From: DSYU01 sp964437595
Lineage (GTDB): Bacteria; Chloroflexota; Anaerolineae; Anaerolineales; Anaerolineaceae
DNA: 64,000 bases
Reading direction: 5' to 3'
NCBI GenBank assembly: GCA_964437595.1
Contig: CAYTHO010000011.1
Span: forward strand, 27,255-91,254
In this document: positions 41,978-50,204 of the stretch, piece by piece
Layout of the letters: each line of letters opens with the position of its first letter
Position numbering within the stretch: the first letter of the stretch is position 1
Program-made: the position numbers and the translations under genes
The notes under the pieces: model-generated
Database searches by the model: none
The model's input: the letters and a program-made list of their open reading frames with translations, nothing else
What the model was told of the DNA's origin: nothing

Positions 41978-43221
41978 CTTCCGTCCAGCAGATCATACCA
42001 GACCGTTGGCGGGGCAATGGCCCACCAGCGCACCCAATAGAGCGTAATCAACAGGAATGCCGGCAGCGGGAAAAACATAATCGGGCTCTGGATCGGCTGG
42101 TAGGTATACTCGATCGTGTTTAAAAAGATCGCCCAAATTCCGGCCAGCAGTAACAACAGCATCACAACGACAACAAACCGACCAACCATCTTCCAGCGGT
42201 CAGCAAACTGGGCGAGCACCAGCACCAGGGCCGGGAAAAGAACAACGAAATTACCGGGGTCGGTCTGTATGCCCACCCACTGCCCGGCTGCCAGGGTCAG
42301 GCAGGCTGCCCAATAAAAGGCGGGGAATTCCGCATTGCGGTTAGACCACCATTCCACCAGGATGGTGACCGCCATAATGCCGGTCAGGGCCCAGCCTACG
42401 CGCGAGCCGAACGCCGGCCACCACTGCATAAATGCGGCCCGGGGCGTTCCTGGCGGATTATAGGATGGGTACAGGATAACTTCACGCAGGTTTTCCACGA
42501 TCCAATTGGGAACGATCAGCGCCGCACTGGCAACCAGGAGGATCACCGTACCGACCATCCAGGTCACCACGCGCGTTCTGCCTCGGCTGAACGCCCACAA
42601 AACAACAAAGGCCAGCACCAATACCACGATCTGCGGCTTTATGGTGGTAAAAGCAAACAGGACGCCAGCCAGTTCATCCGCGCCGGCGCGCAGCGCCAAA
42701 AAGCCCGCCGCCAGGCCCAGAGTAACCAGAATCACCGCGTTGCCATTGATCAGGGGGCGAAAGCCGTGATACCAAAGCAATGAGAACAACAATAGGAAAA
42801 CCAGCATGATTGGCCCCACGCGCCAGCGAGCAAGGCGCAAGCTGAGGAAAGTCAGCGCTACCAGGCCAACCTCCAGCGCCGTCATCCACAGGGCGCGCGC
42901 CAGCGCAAAATCACCTACCAGGGCAAATGGCAAGAATACGATTACCGAGTACAGCGGGTAGGCCACCCGCAGCTGGTGTTCTCCTTCTCCTGCCGGGTGC
43001 CCATAGGCTGCCGTTTGTATACGTATGGCGACCTCTTCACTGTAAGGGTCCAGCCCATCCCGGATCAGCGAGCGGGTGCCCACCCAATGGACGAGAAAGT
43101 CATTGCCCCCGGGGTTTTCAATCGAAAACCGGTAATTGCCCCAGGTAAGCAGCCCCAAAACGGTTAAAACCGCCGCAGTGAGGATTACGATCGTTATCAG
43201 GTTGCTCCGTTGCTTCTTCAA
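41974..43221 (-). CDS. GT87 (DUF2029)-family mannosyltransferase-like membrane protein
   Basis: The 415-residue protein has about ten hydrophobic segments. It matches GT87 proteins: a first loop with Asp41 in GGNDFLVHWVGTRSLIRDGLD, YPLYSVIVFLPFA in the next segment, and GNAVILVTLGLAAGFLAL then FTTIKPQIVVLVL in the middle, the polyprenyl-phosphate-sugar transferase pattern shared with mycobacterial PimE. It overlaps the downstream GT39-like gene. The sugar may be mannose by analogy, unproven here. Confidence 0.85.
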   Translation of the reverse strand: MKKQRSNLITIVILTAAVLTVLGLLTWGNYRFSIENPGGNDFLVHWVGTRSLIRDGLDPYSEEVAIRIQTAAYGHPAGEGEHQLRVAYPLYSVIVFLPFALVGDFALARALWMTALEVGLVALTFLSLRLARWRVGPIMLVFLLLFSLLWYHGFRPLINGNAVILVTLGLAAGFLALRAGADELAGVLFAFTTIKPQIVVLVLAFVVLWAFSRGRTRVVTWMVGTVILLVASAALIVPNWIVENLREVILYPSYNPPGTPRAAFMQWWPAFGSRVGWALTGIMAVTILVEWWSNRNAEFPAFYWAACLTLAAGQWVGIQTDPGNFVVLFPALVLVLAQFADRWKMVGRFVVVVMLLLLLAGIWAIFLNTIEYTYQPIQSPIMFFPLPAFLLITLYWVRWWAIAPPTVWYDLLDGR

Positions 43222-43245
43222 TTCGTTAATTCCTGTGGAACTTTT

Positions 43246-44004
43246 TTACAAGCTGCTGGCGTCTGCCGGCCTGCGGAATAAATTACGCGCAATCATTACA
43301 AAATATCGCAAAATGGTACGCAGCACTTTCATCTTGCTCTGACCAGATTTCAAATCATAACGCAGCACAAGCGGAACCTCGGCCACCCGCACCCCTACGG
43401 ACCGCAGCTTGATCAGGATCTCAGCCATGCAGGTAAAACCGCGTTCTTCTACCAGACGGTCGCCATATGCCCGGAAAGCGCGCTTCAACGCTGCTCCCTG
43501 GTAGGCTCGGAACCCACACGTATAATCTTTGGCTCCGTTGATCGGGAAAAATATCTTCAGCAGCGTACTGGCCCCACGGCTGAGGAAACTACGCAATCTG
43601 GACAGCCCCACTTCTTCCCCACCCTGCTCGTAGCGGGAGGCAATCACCAGGCTGGCTCCTGCCCGTATTTTGCCCACCATCGCTCCGATCAACTGCGGAT
43701 CGTGGGTATTATCTGCGTCCATGGTGATCAACACATCATCATCCTGAACCAATTCTGCTGCTCGCCTCAAACCGGTGAGCATGGCCTGCCCCAGGCCTTT
43801 ATTTACCTCGTGATTGATAAGCTCCACCGGCATATCCTGCTGGCGGGCGCTCACCACCGAAACCGTCCCATCTTTGCTGCCGTCATTGACCACCAGCACT
43901 TTGTAATTGTCATAATGCAAAGACTGCATCGCATCACTGATACGCTGCAGCAGGGGGCCAATATCACGCTCTTCGTTATATGCGGGTAATAGAATGTAAA
44001 CCAT
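43246..44004 (-). CDS. GT2 polyprenyl-phosphate-sugar synthase (dolichol-phosphate-mannose synthase-like)
   Basis: The 252-residue GT-A protein starts with VYILLPAYNEERDIGPLLQ, then VLVVNDGSKDGT, and the metal-binding ITMDADNTHDP, all hallmarks of DPM1-like GT2 enzymes. SGFRAY-type CGFRAYQGAALKRAF and the C-terminal RYDLKSGQSKM also fit. There is no C-terminal membrane pair, as in soluble DPM1. It would load a nucleotide-activated sugar onto a polyprenyl phosphate, supplying the adjoining GT-C enzymes. I chose ATG 44004 with GAGGTG 6 nt upstream; GTG 44013 is an alternative. Confidence 0.92.
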   Translation of the reverse strand: MVYILLPAYNEERDIGPLLQRISDAMQSLHYDNYKVLVVNDGSKDGTVSVVSARQQDMPVELINHEVNKGLGQAMLTGLRRAAELVQDDDVLITMDADNTHDPQLIGAMVGKIRAGASLVIASRYEQGGEEVGLSRLRSFLSRGASTLLKIFFPINGAKDYTCGFRAYQGAALKRAFRAYGDRLVEERGFTCMAEILIKLRSVGVRVAEVPLVLRYDLKSGQSKMKVLRTILRYFVMIARNLFRRPADASSL

Positions 44005-44034
44005 TCCCAACACCTCAATTATTATACTAAGGAA

Positions 44035-45585
44035 TTATGGCTCTGCCGGAGCTAGAATAACCGCGGTAGCGTCCTCGTACAGCACCTGCCACCCCAAACT
44101 GCCGCGCATTGTTTTTGCCAACGCCCCATCCGTGGGGATAATGACCCAGCCCACATTGTACTGCTGGAGCACATCCTCCCAACCGGGCGACAGCGTAATC
44201 ACCTGTTCGTACTGGCGCGTAAGCGACTCGCCGTAAAAATCCGTCTGTCCATCAATAAAAACCCGCTGGTCGGGCCACAGCCGGTTGAGCAGGTAGCCGC
44301 CCCACGGGAAGTGATTGAACGGCGCGCCCGGCTGTGGATGCTCCACCAGCCAGTCCACTGCCTGAACAGGGAAAACCTGCGGGTCAAACCGGTTGCCCTG
44401 CTGTTGAAAGTCCATGCGCGTGCCAGAACGCAGCCCGGCAGTAATGAGCACCACCACCACCAGCGGCCAAAGCACCCCGCGCAGGCTTCTCTCGATGACC
44501 AGCAACCGCTGATCCATGGCTGAAAAGCGCTTGAGAAGGTTGACCCGGTGATGGCTGGCAGCCAGCCATTCGCCCAGCGCCACTGCCAGGAGCGGTGCAG
44601 CGACAATCGCAAACAGCGGCACATTGCGCACGCTGTAAAGCCCCATCACCAGCCAGGCAGCCGCCGGAAGCACGTAAGCCGCAGGGAGATTGGCCAGCTC
44701 GGACTTCCTCCCCTGCTGCAGCCCAAAGGCCGCCACCACCAGACCAATAAAAATGAGGAAAGGCCAGGTAGAAACCTCGTGAAAATTCGGCGGAAGATAT
44801 TCCGCGGTATGCCCCACCAGGTAGCGATTCCCGATGTACCCGGTACTGGTACCCCACAGCCCCAACCCAACCGGGTTTACCAGGGTGATGAGCAGCGAGG
44901 CACCCCCACCCAGCAGATAACTGCGCCAGAACTTGCCGTGCAGCCCCTCCCCTACCGGGAAGCGCCGCCAAAAGGCATCCCAGGCCAGCCCCAGCCCGAA
45001 TAACCCCCAGGTGACAAAACCGGCGATGAACGCGCCGTGCAGGTTCGCCCATAACAGCATCAGCACTGGAAGCTGCCACCAACGCTTAACCTGGCCGCGG
45101 CGCATACTTTCCAGCACCGACACCCAGGCGGCAAGCAGCAGAAAGGTAAAGATATGCGGGCGCGTCAGCCAGTGCAGCGAAGCCGCCGCCATCGCCAGCA
45201 CAGTGACAAAGACTGAAACCAGCAGGGCCTGGCTTTTTGCGCGCGCCAGCCGGTACACCAGCCAGAAGCTGGTCGCGATGACAACCCCGCACAGCACCAC
45301 CACCCCATCCAGCCCCATCAAGCGGTCTGCCAGGGCAAAGAGAACCTGCGCCAGCCATTCGTGGGGCGTCAGAGGCTGGCCCAGCATGGTATGAGAGAAC
45401 AGGTCTGTGGTGGGCACCCGACCATTGTCCAGAATATATCGTCCAATGGTCATGTGTCGCCCCAGGTCGCCGTCCACGTTTAGCATACGCGGTCCCATGC
45501 CAATCACGGCGGCAAAGGTGGCGATCCACAGAATATCGCCCAGGCCGGGCAGGAAGAAGCGCAGCACCTGATCCGCTCGTTTCAT
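44035..45585 (-). CDS. Polytopic membrane protein of GT-C type
   Basis: The 516-residue protein has about eleven membrane segments. After the first helix it has NVDGDLGRHMTIGRYILDNG (Asp38, Asp40), then VPTTDLFSHTMLGQPLTPHEWL, a conserved signature of a widespread family of bacterial membrane proteins resembling GT-C transferases, and NLHGAFIAGF further on. The C-terminal region is soluble. It overlaps the upstream gene by 4 nt (ATGA) and precedes the GT2 gene by about 30 nt, so it is part of the same operon. Activity is inferred from fold and context only. Confidence 0.72.
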   Translation of the reverse strand: MKRADQVLRFFLPGLGDILWIATFAAVIGMGPRMLNVDGDLGRHMTIGRYILDNGRVPTTDLFSHTMLGQPLTPHEWLAQVLFALADRLMGLDGVVVLCGVVIATSFWLVYRLARAKSQALLVSVFVTVLAMAAASLHWLTRPHIFTFLLLAAWVSVLESMRRGQVKRWWQLPVLMLLWANLHGAFIAGFVTWGLFGLGLAWDAFWRRFPVGEGLHGKFWRSYLLGGGASLLITLVNPVGLGLWGTSTGYIGNRYLVGHTAEYLPPNFHEVSTWPFLIFIGLVVAAFGLQQGRKSELANLPAAYVLPAAAWLVMGLYSVRNVPLFAIVAAPLLAVALGEWLAASHHRVNLLKRFSAMDQRLLVIERSLRGVLWPLVVVVLITAGLRSGTRMDFQQQGNRFDPQVFPVQAVDWLVEHPQPGAPFNHFPWGGYLLNRLWPDQRVFIDGQTDFYGESLTRQYEQVITLSPGWEDVLQQYNVGWVIIPTDGALAKTMRGSLGWQVLYEDATAVILAPAEP

Positions 45586-47201
45586 TCGCGCAGCTCCCCT
45601 AACCCAATTTCTTCCGGTTGAACGTGGCGGGACAGGTGGTAATATACCTGATAATCGCCGATCAATTTCTCTTTCCAGGTGATTCCCAGCCCGGAAAAAT
45701 GATCCCTCAGGTAACCATCCAGCTCCGGGTTGCGGGTGGTGATATAGGCAGCCCGCAGGCTGTTTCTGACCACTTCGTTATATGGCAGATACCGGTCGTC
45801 GCGGGGGGTATAGCGGAAATCCTGGTGATAAGGCAGGCGCGGAATAAAGATGATATCTTCATCAGAAAGAAAGGCAATGGGGTAAGACACCCAGTAATTG
45901 CTGTAACCGCGCGTTTCCCCTTCCTGGCGTAGAAAAGCCATCAACTCCACATCCGCACGGTGGTCGATTACCGACGGCTCGTAAAACTGAGTGGTCAGGC
46001 CGGGTGGGTACCGCAAGCCGCACTGCAGCGTGCCCCAAAACTGGTAAACGACCACCAGAGCCAGCAGCGCCGCAGTTTGCCAGCCGCGCCTGGTAACCTG
46101 CAAAATCATCTGCGCCGCCACCAGTGCCAGCGGAACCGCCAACGGCACGAAATACCGCCCGGATGGATCCACGCCAAAGGCCGTAAACAAGAAACCTGCC
46201 AGCAGCGTGCCAACCACCCCACCCAGCAGCGCGTACCCGCCGCGCTGCGGGCCATTTTTCGACAGCCCGCGGTAAAAGAACCACAGCACGGCCATCCAAA
46301 AGATTAGAACAAAGGGCAGCAAGGGCAGCCCCAGCCAGCGCACGGCCCAGGGCGGGCGAAAACCAAAAATAGCCGGCAGCCCCAGCAGCAGAAAATTCAC
46401 CAGATGGGTGGCGGTGCGAACCAACCAGGGCGCCTGCTCCACATCCACCGCCGATCCAAGCAGCTCGTGAACCAGGCTGCCGGCCCCGTTCGTCGCAGCG
46501 AAAAGCCACCAGGGCAGCGAGCCAATGAAAAAACCGGCCAGAACAGCCGGCACAAAACCGGCCAGCCAGCCGCGCCTGTATTTCCACAATCCCCACAGCA
46601 GGTACAGCCCCGCCGGGGCGCTGTACACCAGCGATAGGCCGTTAGCCCACAAACCGCAGCCAACCAGCGCCCCCCACAGGCCAAACCCTAGCCAGGGCAG
46701 GCGAGCGTTCTCAGCCTGCGCGTGCCGTTGAATCAAAATCAACGCCCCTAGCACGGCCAGGTTACCCAGCAGCAGCGCCTCCCCGTAACCTCCGAGGGAA
46801 GCCGTGGTATATAGGGTGACATTTACCGTCGGAATCGCCAGCAGCAGCGCCGCAATTACCCCAACCCGGTGCGAACGAAACGCTTCTTTTCCAATGAAAT
46901 AGGTGGTTAATACGATGCCCAGGTACAGCAGGGATTGCACAAGGCGAATAACCCAAACCTTTTGGCCAAAGATTAAGAACCCTCCCGCCACCAGGAAGGC
47001 ATCCAGGCTGCCCATATACGCCTGTCCATAGAAAAAAATCGGACGCTCGCCCTGAAGGATATGACGGGCCATCAGCGCAACAATGGCTTCGTCGGAATTA
47101 AATGGAACCACATCCCAGAAGAAGAAAATGATCTTCCAGATGGCTGCCAGAAGAATTACCGCTGCAACATGAACTGTTGTGGAACGAAAGAATTTCATCA
47201 T
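45582..47201 (-). CDS. GT39-like membrane glycosyltransferase
   Basis: The 539-residue protein has about twelve hydrophobic segments. The first loop contains PFNSDEAIVALMARHILQGE (Asp37, Glu38), the expected acidic site of GT39/ArnT-like enzymes, followed by FYGQAYMGSLDAFL. A soluble C-terminal domain of about 120 residues follows. It is the first gene of the seven-gene - strand glycosylation operon. A TATAAT on the - strand lies right before the start codon (CTATAATGATG), so the transcript could be leaderless or start elsewhere. Met2 (47198) is another possible start. Confidence 0.8.
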   Translation of the reverse strand: MMKFFRSTTVHVAAVILLAAIWKIIFFFWDVVPFNSDEAIVALMARHILQGERPIFFYGQAYMGSLDAFLVAGGFLIFGQKVWVIRLVQSLLYLGIVLTTYFIGKEAFRSHRVGVIAALLLAIPTVNVTLYTTASLGGYGEALLLGNLAVLGALILIQRHAQAENARLPWLGFGLWGALVGCGLWANGLSLVYSAPAGLYLLWGLWKYRRGWLAGFVPAVLAGFFIGSLPWWLFAATNGAGSLVHELLGSAVDVEQAPWLVRTATHLVNFLLLGLPAIFGFRPPWAVRWLGLPLLPFVLIFWMAVLWFFYRGLSKNGPQRGGYALLGGVVGTLLAGFLFTAFGVDPSGRYFVPLAVPLALVAAQMILQVTRRGWQTAALLALVVVYQFWGTLQCGLRYPPGLTTQFYEPSVIDHRADVELMAFLRQEGETRGYSNYWVSYPIAFLSDEDIIFIPRLPYHQDFRYTPRDDRYLPYNEVVRNSLRAAYITTRNPELDGYLRDHFSGLGITWKEKLIGDYQVYYHLSRHVQPEEIGLGELRE

Positions 47202-47395
47202 TATAGAGTATTAATCATCTGATTTCATCGTCTATTTTATATTGGAGGGGATAGCATTACAATCGAAAATAACGTAATTCGATCCACAAAAATGAAAGGC
47301 CAGCCTTTTCCCCTTATTGGAAAGCATATCAAACTGTTCAAACAAAGCCGAAAAGAGTATCCTTAATAAATACAGCCCTATATGACAAAACCGCG

Positions 47396-48721
47396 ATGCA
47401 TAGAAATATCCTCTCTCCCCTACTTTTCCTACTCGTATTGGCAGTTATCGGCCTGGGTTATCTGGTCGGGGTACCTGCCGTCCCATTTCACCCTGATGAA
47501 AGCACGCAGCTGTTTACTTCCGCTGATACGGATATCCTCTTTACCAATCCTGGAGAGCTCTTTTGGCGCGTTGATAATAAGAACGATATTCGCCAGCGCT
47601 ATCGAGAATTAGATGCACCATTAACCCATATGGTTCTGGCGATCGGTCGCTGGTTTGCCGGCCTGCCTGCCCTGCCGGTGGACTGGGACTGGGGAAAGAC
47701 CTGGCTGCAAAACGAACAGGCCGGCGCGCTGCCATCCGCCGAACTGCTCCTCGCCGGGCGAATGGCCGTTGCGCTGCTTTACCCCTTCAGCGTGGCCTTC
47801 CTGTTCTTTGCCACCCGGCGGGTGACCAATGATTTTACTGCCTGGGTCGCGGCGCTGCTGCTGGCAACCAATGCCCTGGTGCTGCTGCATACCCGCCGCG
47901 CCATGGCCGAGGGCGCGCTGCTTTTCACTCTCACGCTTTCCATGTGGATGCTGGTAAAAGCTGAGAAGCGCCCCTGGCTGTCAGCCATCCCGATTGCGCT
48001 GGCGTTCTGCGCCAAGCAGACCCTGGCGATGCTGGCCCCGGTTGGGCTGCTGGCTGCACTCTGGCTTATGGATATACGCAGTACCAAAACGGGAAAACAA
48101 CAATACCTGCACCTCTTCGGGCAGGTGGCGCTCTTTGGTGTGGTGTTTTCTGCCATTGTCTTCCTCCTGAACCCGTTCCTTTGGAGCCAGCCTATCCCCG
48201 CGGCCCAGGCGGCATTCCGCGCCCGCCAGGCCTTAGCCAATGCCCAATTATCTGATCGACCAGAACAGGCCCTCAATACCCCAGGCCGCAAGATCATCGG
48301 TCTGGTTGGCAGCGTTTACCTTACCCCACCTATCTTTGCTGAAACCGGCAACTACCTGGCGGAAACACGGGCAGCCGAAGAGGCGTACATGAGCAGCCCG
48401 GCCCACAGCTTGTTTCGCTCCCTACCTGCTGGCGCGATCATAATGACAGTTGGCCTGTTCGGTTTTGCCTGGGCAAGCCTGCGCGCGATCCGCGGCAGAT
48501 TCTCTGCCCGGCGTGGGATGGTACTGCTGCTCGCCGCGACGGCCCTGCAAACCTTGGGACTGCTGGTGCTGGTTCCCCTGCCCTGGCAGCGCTATTACTT
48601 GCCAGTTGTTCCCTACGCCTGCCTGTGGGCCGCGGTTGGGTTCGAACAGCTTCTTCATCCGCTGAGCAGCAGGCTGCTGCGCCGCACTATTGATCACGCG
48701 CAGGCCGCGGAAACAAAATAA
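47396..48721 (+). CDS. GT39-like membrane glycosyltransferase, divergent from the operon
   Basis: The 441-residue protein has about ten hydrophobic segments, with Asp34-Glu35 in PFHPDESTQLFTSAD in the first loop and LLLATNALVLLHTRRAMAEG in the middle, typical of PMT_2/ArnT-like enzymes that use polyprenyl-phosphate sugars. It is shorter than its neighbours and lacks the long soluble C-terminal domain. It is divergent from the - strand operon across a 194-nt AT-rich region where no strong promoter was found. No clear ribosome site precedes the ATG. Confidence 0.8.
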   Translation: MHRNILSPLLFLLVLAVIGLGYLVGVPAVPFHPDESTQLFTSADTDILFTNPGELFWRVDNKNDIRQRYRELDAPLTHMVLAIGRWFAGLPALPVDWDWGKTWLQNEQAGALPSAELLLAGRMAVALLYPFSVAFLFFATRRVTNDFTAWVAALLLATNALVLLHTRRAMAEGALLFTLTLSMWMLVKAEKRPWLSAIPIALAFCAKQTLAMLAPVGLLAALWLMDIRSTKTGKQQYLHLFGQVALFGVVFSAIVFLLNPFLWSQPIPAAQAAFRARQALANAQLSDRPEQALNTPGRKIIGLVGSVYLTPPIFAETGNYLAETRAAEEAYMSSPAHSLFRSLPAGAIIMTVGLFGFAWASLRAIRGRFSARRGMVLLLAATALQTLGLLVLVPLPWQRYYLPVVPYACLWAAVGFEQLLHPLSSRLLRRTIDHAQAAETK

Positions 48722-48722
48722 A

Positions 48723-48758
48723 ACACGGTTAGGGTCTCGCCGGAAAAGCCAACCGTGT
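48723..48758 (-). terminator. Terminator between convergent genes
   Basis: ACACGGTT at 48723-48730 pairs with AACCGTGT at 48751-48758. On the - strand the stem is followed by TTTATTTTGTTTC, a good U-rich tract, so it mainly ends the acetyltransferase-like gene. On the + strand the tail is poor. Confidence 0.75.
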
Positions 48759-48777
48759 CTTGGACAAGAGATGCCGG

Positions 48778-49908
48778 TTAAACCTGCTTGCGGAATACCC
48801 GGTGGTTCTTGTACGCCTTGCCGCCAGCGGTGATTAAATCTTTGCGCATCTGAACCGCGGTTTCTGCCACCTGGGTCAACTCGGCGTGCACGTAATGCGC
48901 GCTGTTGATCGTCTGCTCCATTTCACTGTACAACAAAGCATTTCCACCAAAACCATGGTACTGCGGCAGCACCCCGGCCCCGTTTAGCGAGATCCAATTT
49001 GTGCGCTTCAGCTCGAGTAAAATATCCACCATGCTGATGGGATTGAGTTTTCCTCCATGGCGCTGCAGAGCCTTGGAGATATCCGGGAAACCCACCAGGA
49101 AACCGACAATTTCATCGTTATAGGTGATGATTTTTACCAGTTTCGGTACGGCGACGACGAGAATGGTATCTTTGACAAAGTCGATTTCGCGCTGGGTCAT
49201 CGGCCAGTATTCCCAGTTTTTCACAAAAGCCTTATTGTAGGCCTCGCCAATTTGCTGGGCATGGCGGATCACGTCCGCTTTATTCTTAAAGTTCAAAACC
49301 TTGAACTTCCCTTTCTCTTTCACCCGCCGCGCAACTTCATGAATCTTTTCGGGCACCTGAAAATGATCGACAGGCAGGTAGCATGAGACAAAATCCACTT
49401 CTTTCTCAAAACCTAACTGCTCCATGAACGTCCCATAATACGGGAAGTTATAGTTCATCATCGTCATCATCTGGCGGTTGTCTGTTCCCTCTATCTGGAT
49501 CCCGTATCCATCGAAAAGGCTGAAACCCTTAGGCCCTACCAGTTTATCCAGGTTGCGTTTCTTGCACCATTCAAAGGCGGTGCTGAACAGGCTGCTGGCT
49601 GCATCCAGATCTTCGATTACGTCAAACAGATAAAAGTTCGCGCTGCGGACATCATGGTAGCGGTTATACGGTTTGTTTTCTAGCAGGCCGATCCTTCCAA
49701 CGATCTCACCTTTGCTGTTCCTGGCTACGAAAAACTCCGCTTCCGAATGCTCGTAAAACGGATGTTTATTCGGGTTGATCATTGCCTTGATATCGCTGAT
49801 AAACGGCGGCACCCACTGCGGCGTCCCGGCGTACAGCTTGTAATGGAATTGAACAAACTCATTGACCTGTGACTTCGAGCTGGTGTCAATCTTCTGAATA
49901 GTAAACAT
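48778..49908 (-). CDS. GNAT-superfamily acetyltransferase-like protein
   Basis: From ATG 49908 (GAGGT 5 nt upstream) the protein has 376 residues; a longer frame reaches 49929. It resembles a family of N-acetyltransferase-like proteins (YghO type): YAGTPQWVPPFISD and HPFYEHSEAEFFVARN near the N-terminus, GRIGLLEN as the first acetyl-CoA-fold strand, PKGFSLFDGYGIQIEG in the middle, and GAGVLPQYHGFGGNALLYSEM in the second half, which fits the acetyl-CoA-binding motif (Q/R-x-x-G-x-G/A). The substrate is unknown. It is a single-gene unit ended by a good terminator. Confidence 0.78.
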   Translation of the reverse strand: MFTIQKIDTSSKSQVNEFVQFHYKLYAGTPQWVPPFISDIKAMINPNKHPFYEHSEAEFFVARNSKGEIVGRIGLLENKPYNRYHDVRSANFYLFDVIEDLDAASSLFSTAFEWCKKRNLDKLVGPKGFSLFDGYGIQIEGTDNRQMMTMMNYNFPYYGTFMEQLGFEKEVDFVSCYLPVDHFQVPEKIHEVARRVKEKGKFKVLNFKNKADVIRHAQQIGEAYNKAFVKNWEYWPMTQREIDFVKDTILVVAVPKLVKIITYNDEIVGFLVGFPDISKALQRHGGKLNPISMVDILLELKRTNWISLNGAGVLPQYHGFGGNALLYSEMEQTINSAHYVHAELTQVAETAVQMRKDLITAGGKAYKNHRVFRKQV

Positions 49909-50138
49909 AAGTACCTCGTGGTCGGGCAAATTCGAAGATCAGATAAGAGGGGAACCTGTTGCGTGCGAGTATACACCAGATGAGATAAAAGACAAGCAAA
50001 ACAAGCGCATGAAATTACCGGGGCTTGCGAAAACGGGTCTGCTAGAAACCGTTATAGGTACTCCACACAATCGTTCTTTATATGTGAAATAACCCCATAC
50101 CTTCGATTTTGGATCGCAAAAGGCCCATCATTCGGCAG

Positions 50139-50147
50139 TGGTATAAT
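50139..50147 (+). promoter_or_regulatory. Extended -10 promoter upstream of the YyaL-like gene
   Basis: TGGTATAAT matches the extended -10 element, 57 nt before the downstream start codon. No clear -35 is visible 17 nt upstream. A TTGACA follows at about 50153, but no -10 box lies at the right distance from it. The rest of the 296-nt divergent region (49909-50204) has no ORF or other feature that I recognise. Confidence 0.5.
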
Positions 50148-50204
50148 CATTTTTGACAAAGTTGGTCTTTTTAAAATCTCTATAAGGGTGGATACTGCCA
50201 GCCT

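Noticed and set aside
44384..45082. Open frame of 232 codons on the - strand inside the GT-C gene
   Set aside because: It is a Gly/Ala/Arg-rich shadow of a high-GC coding region; the overlapping frame has a conserved membrane-protein pattern.
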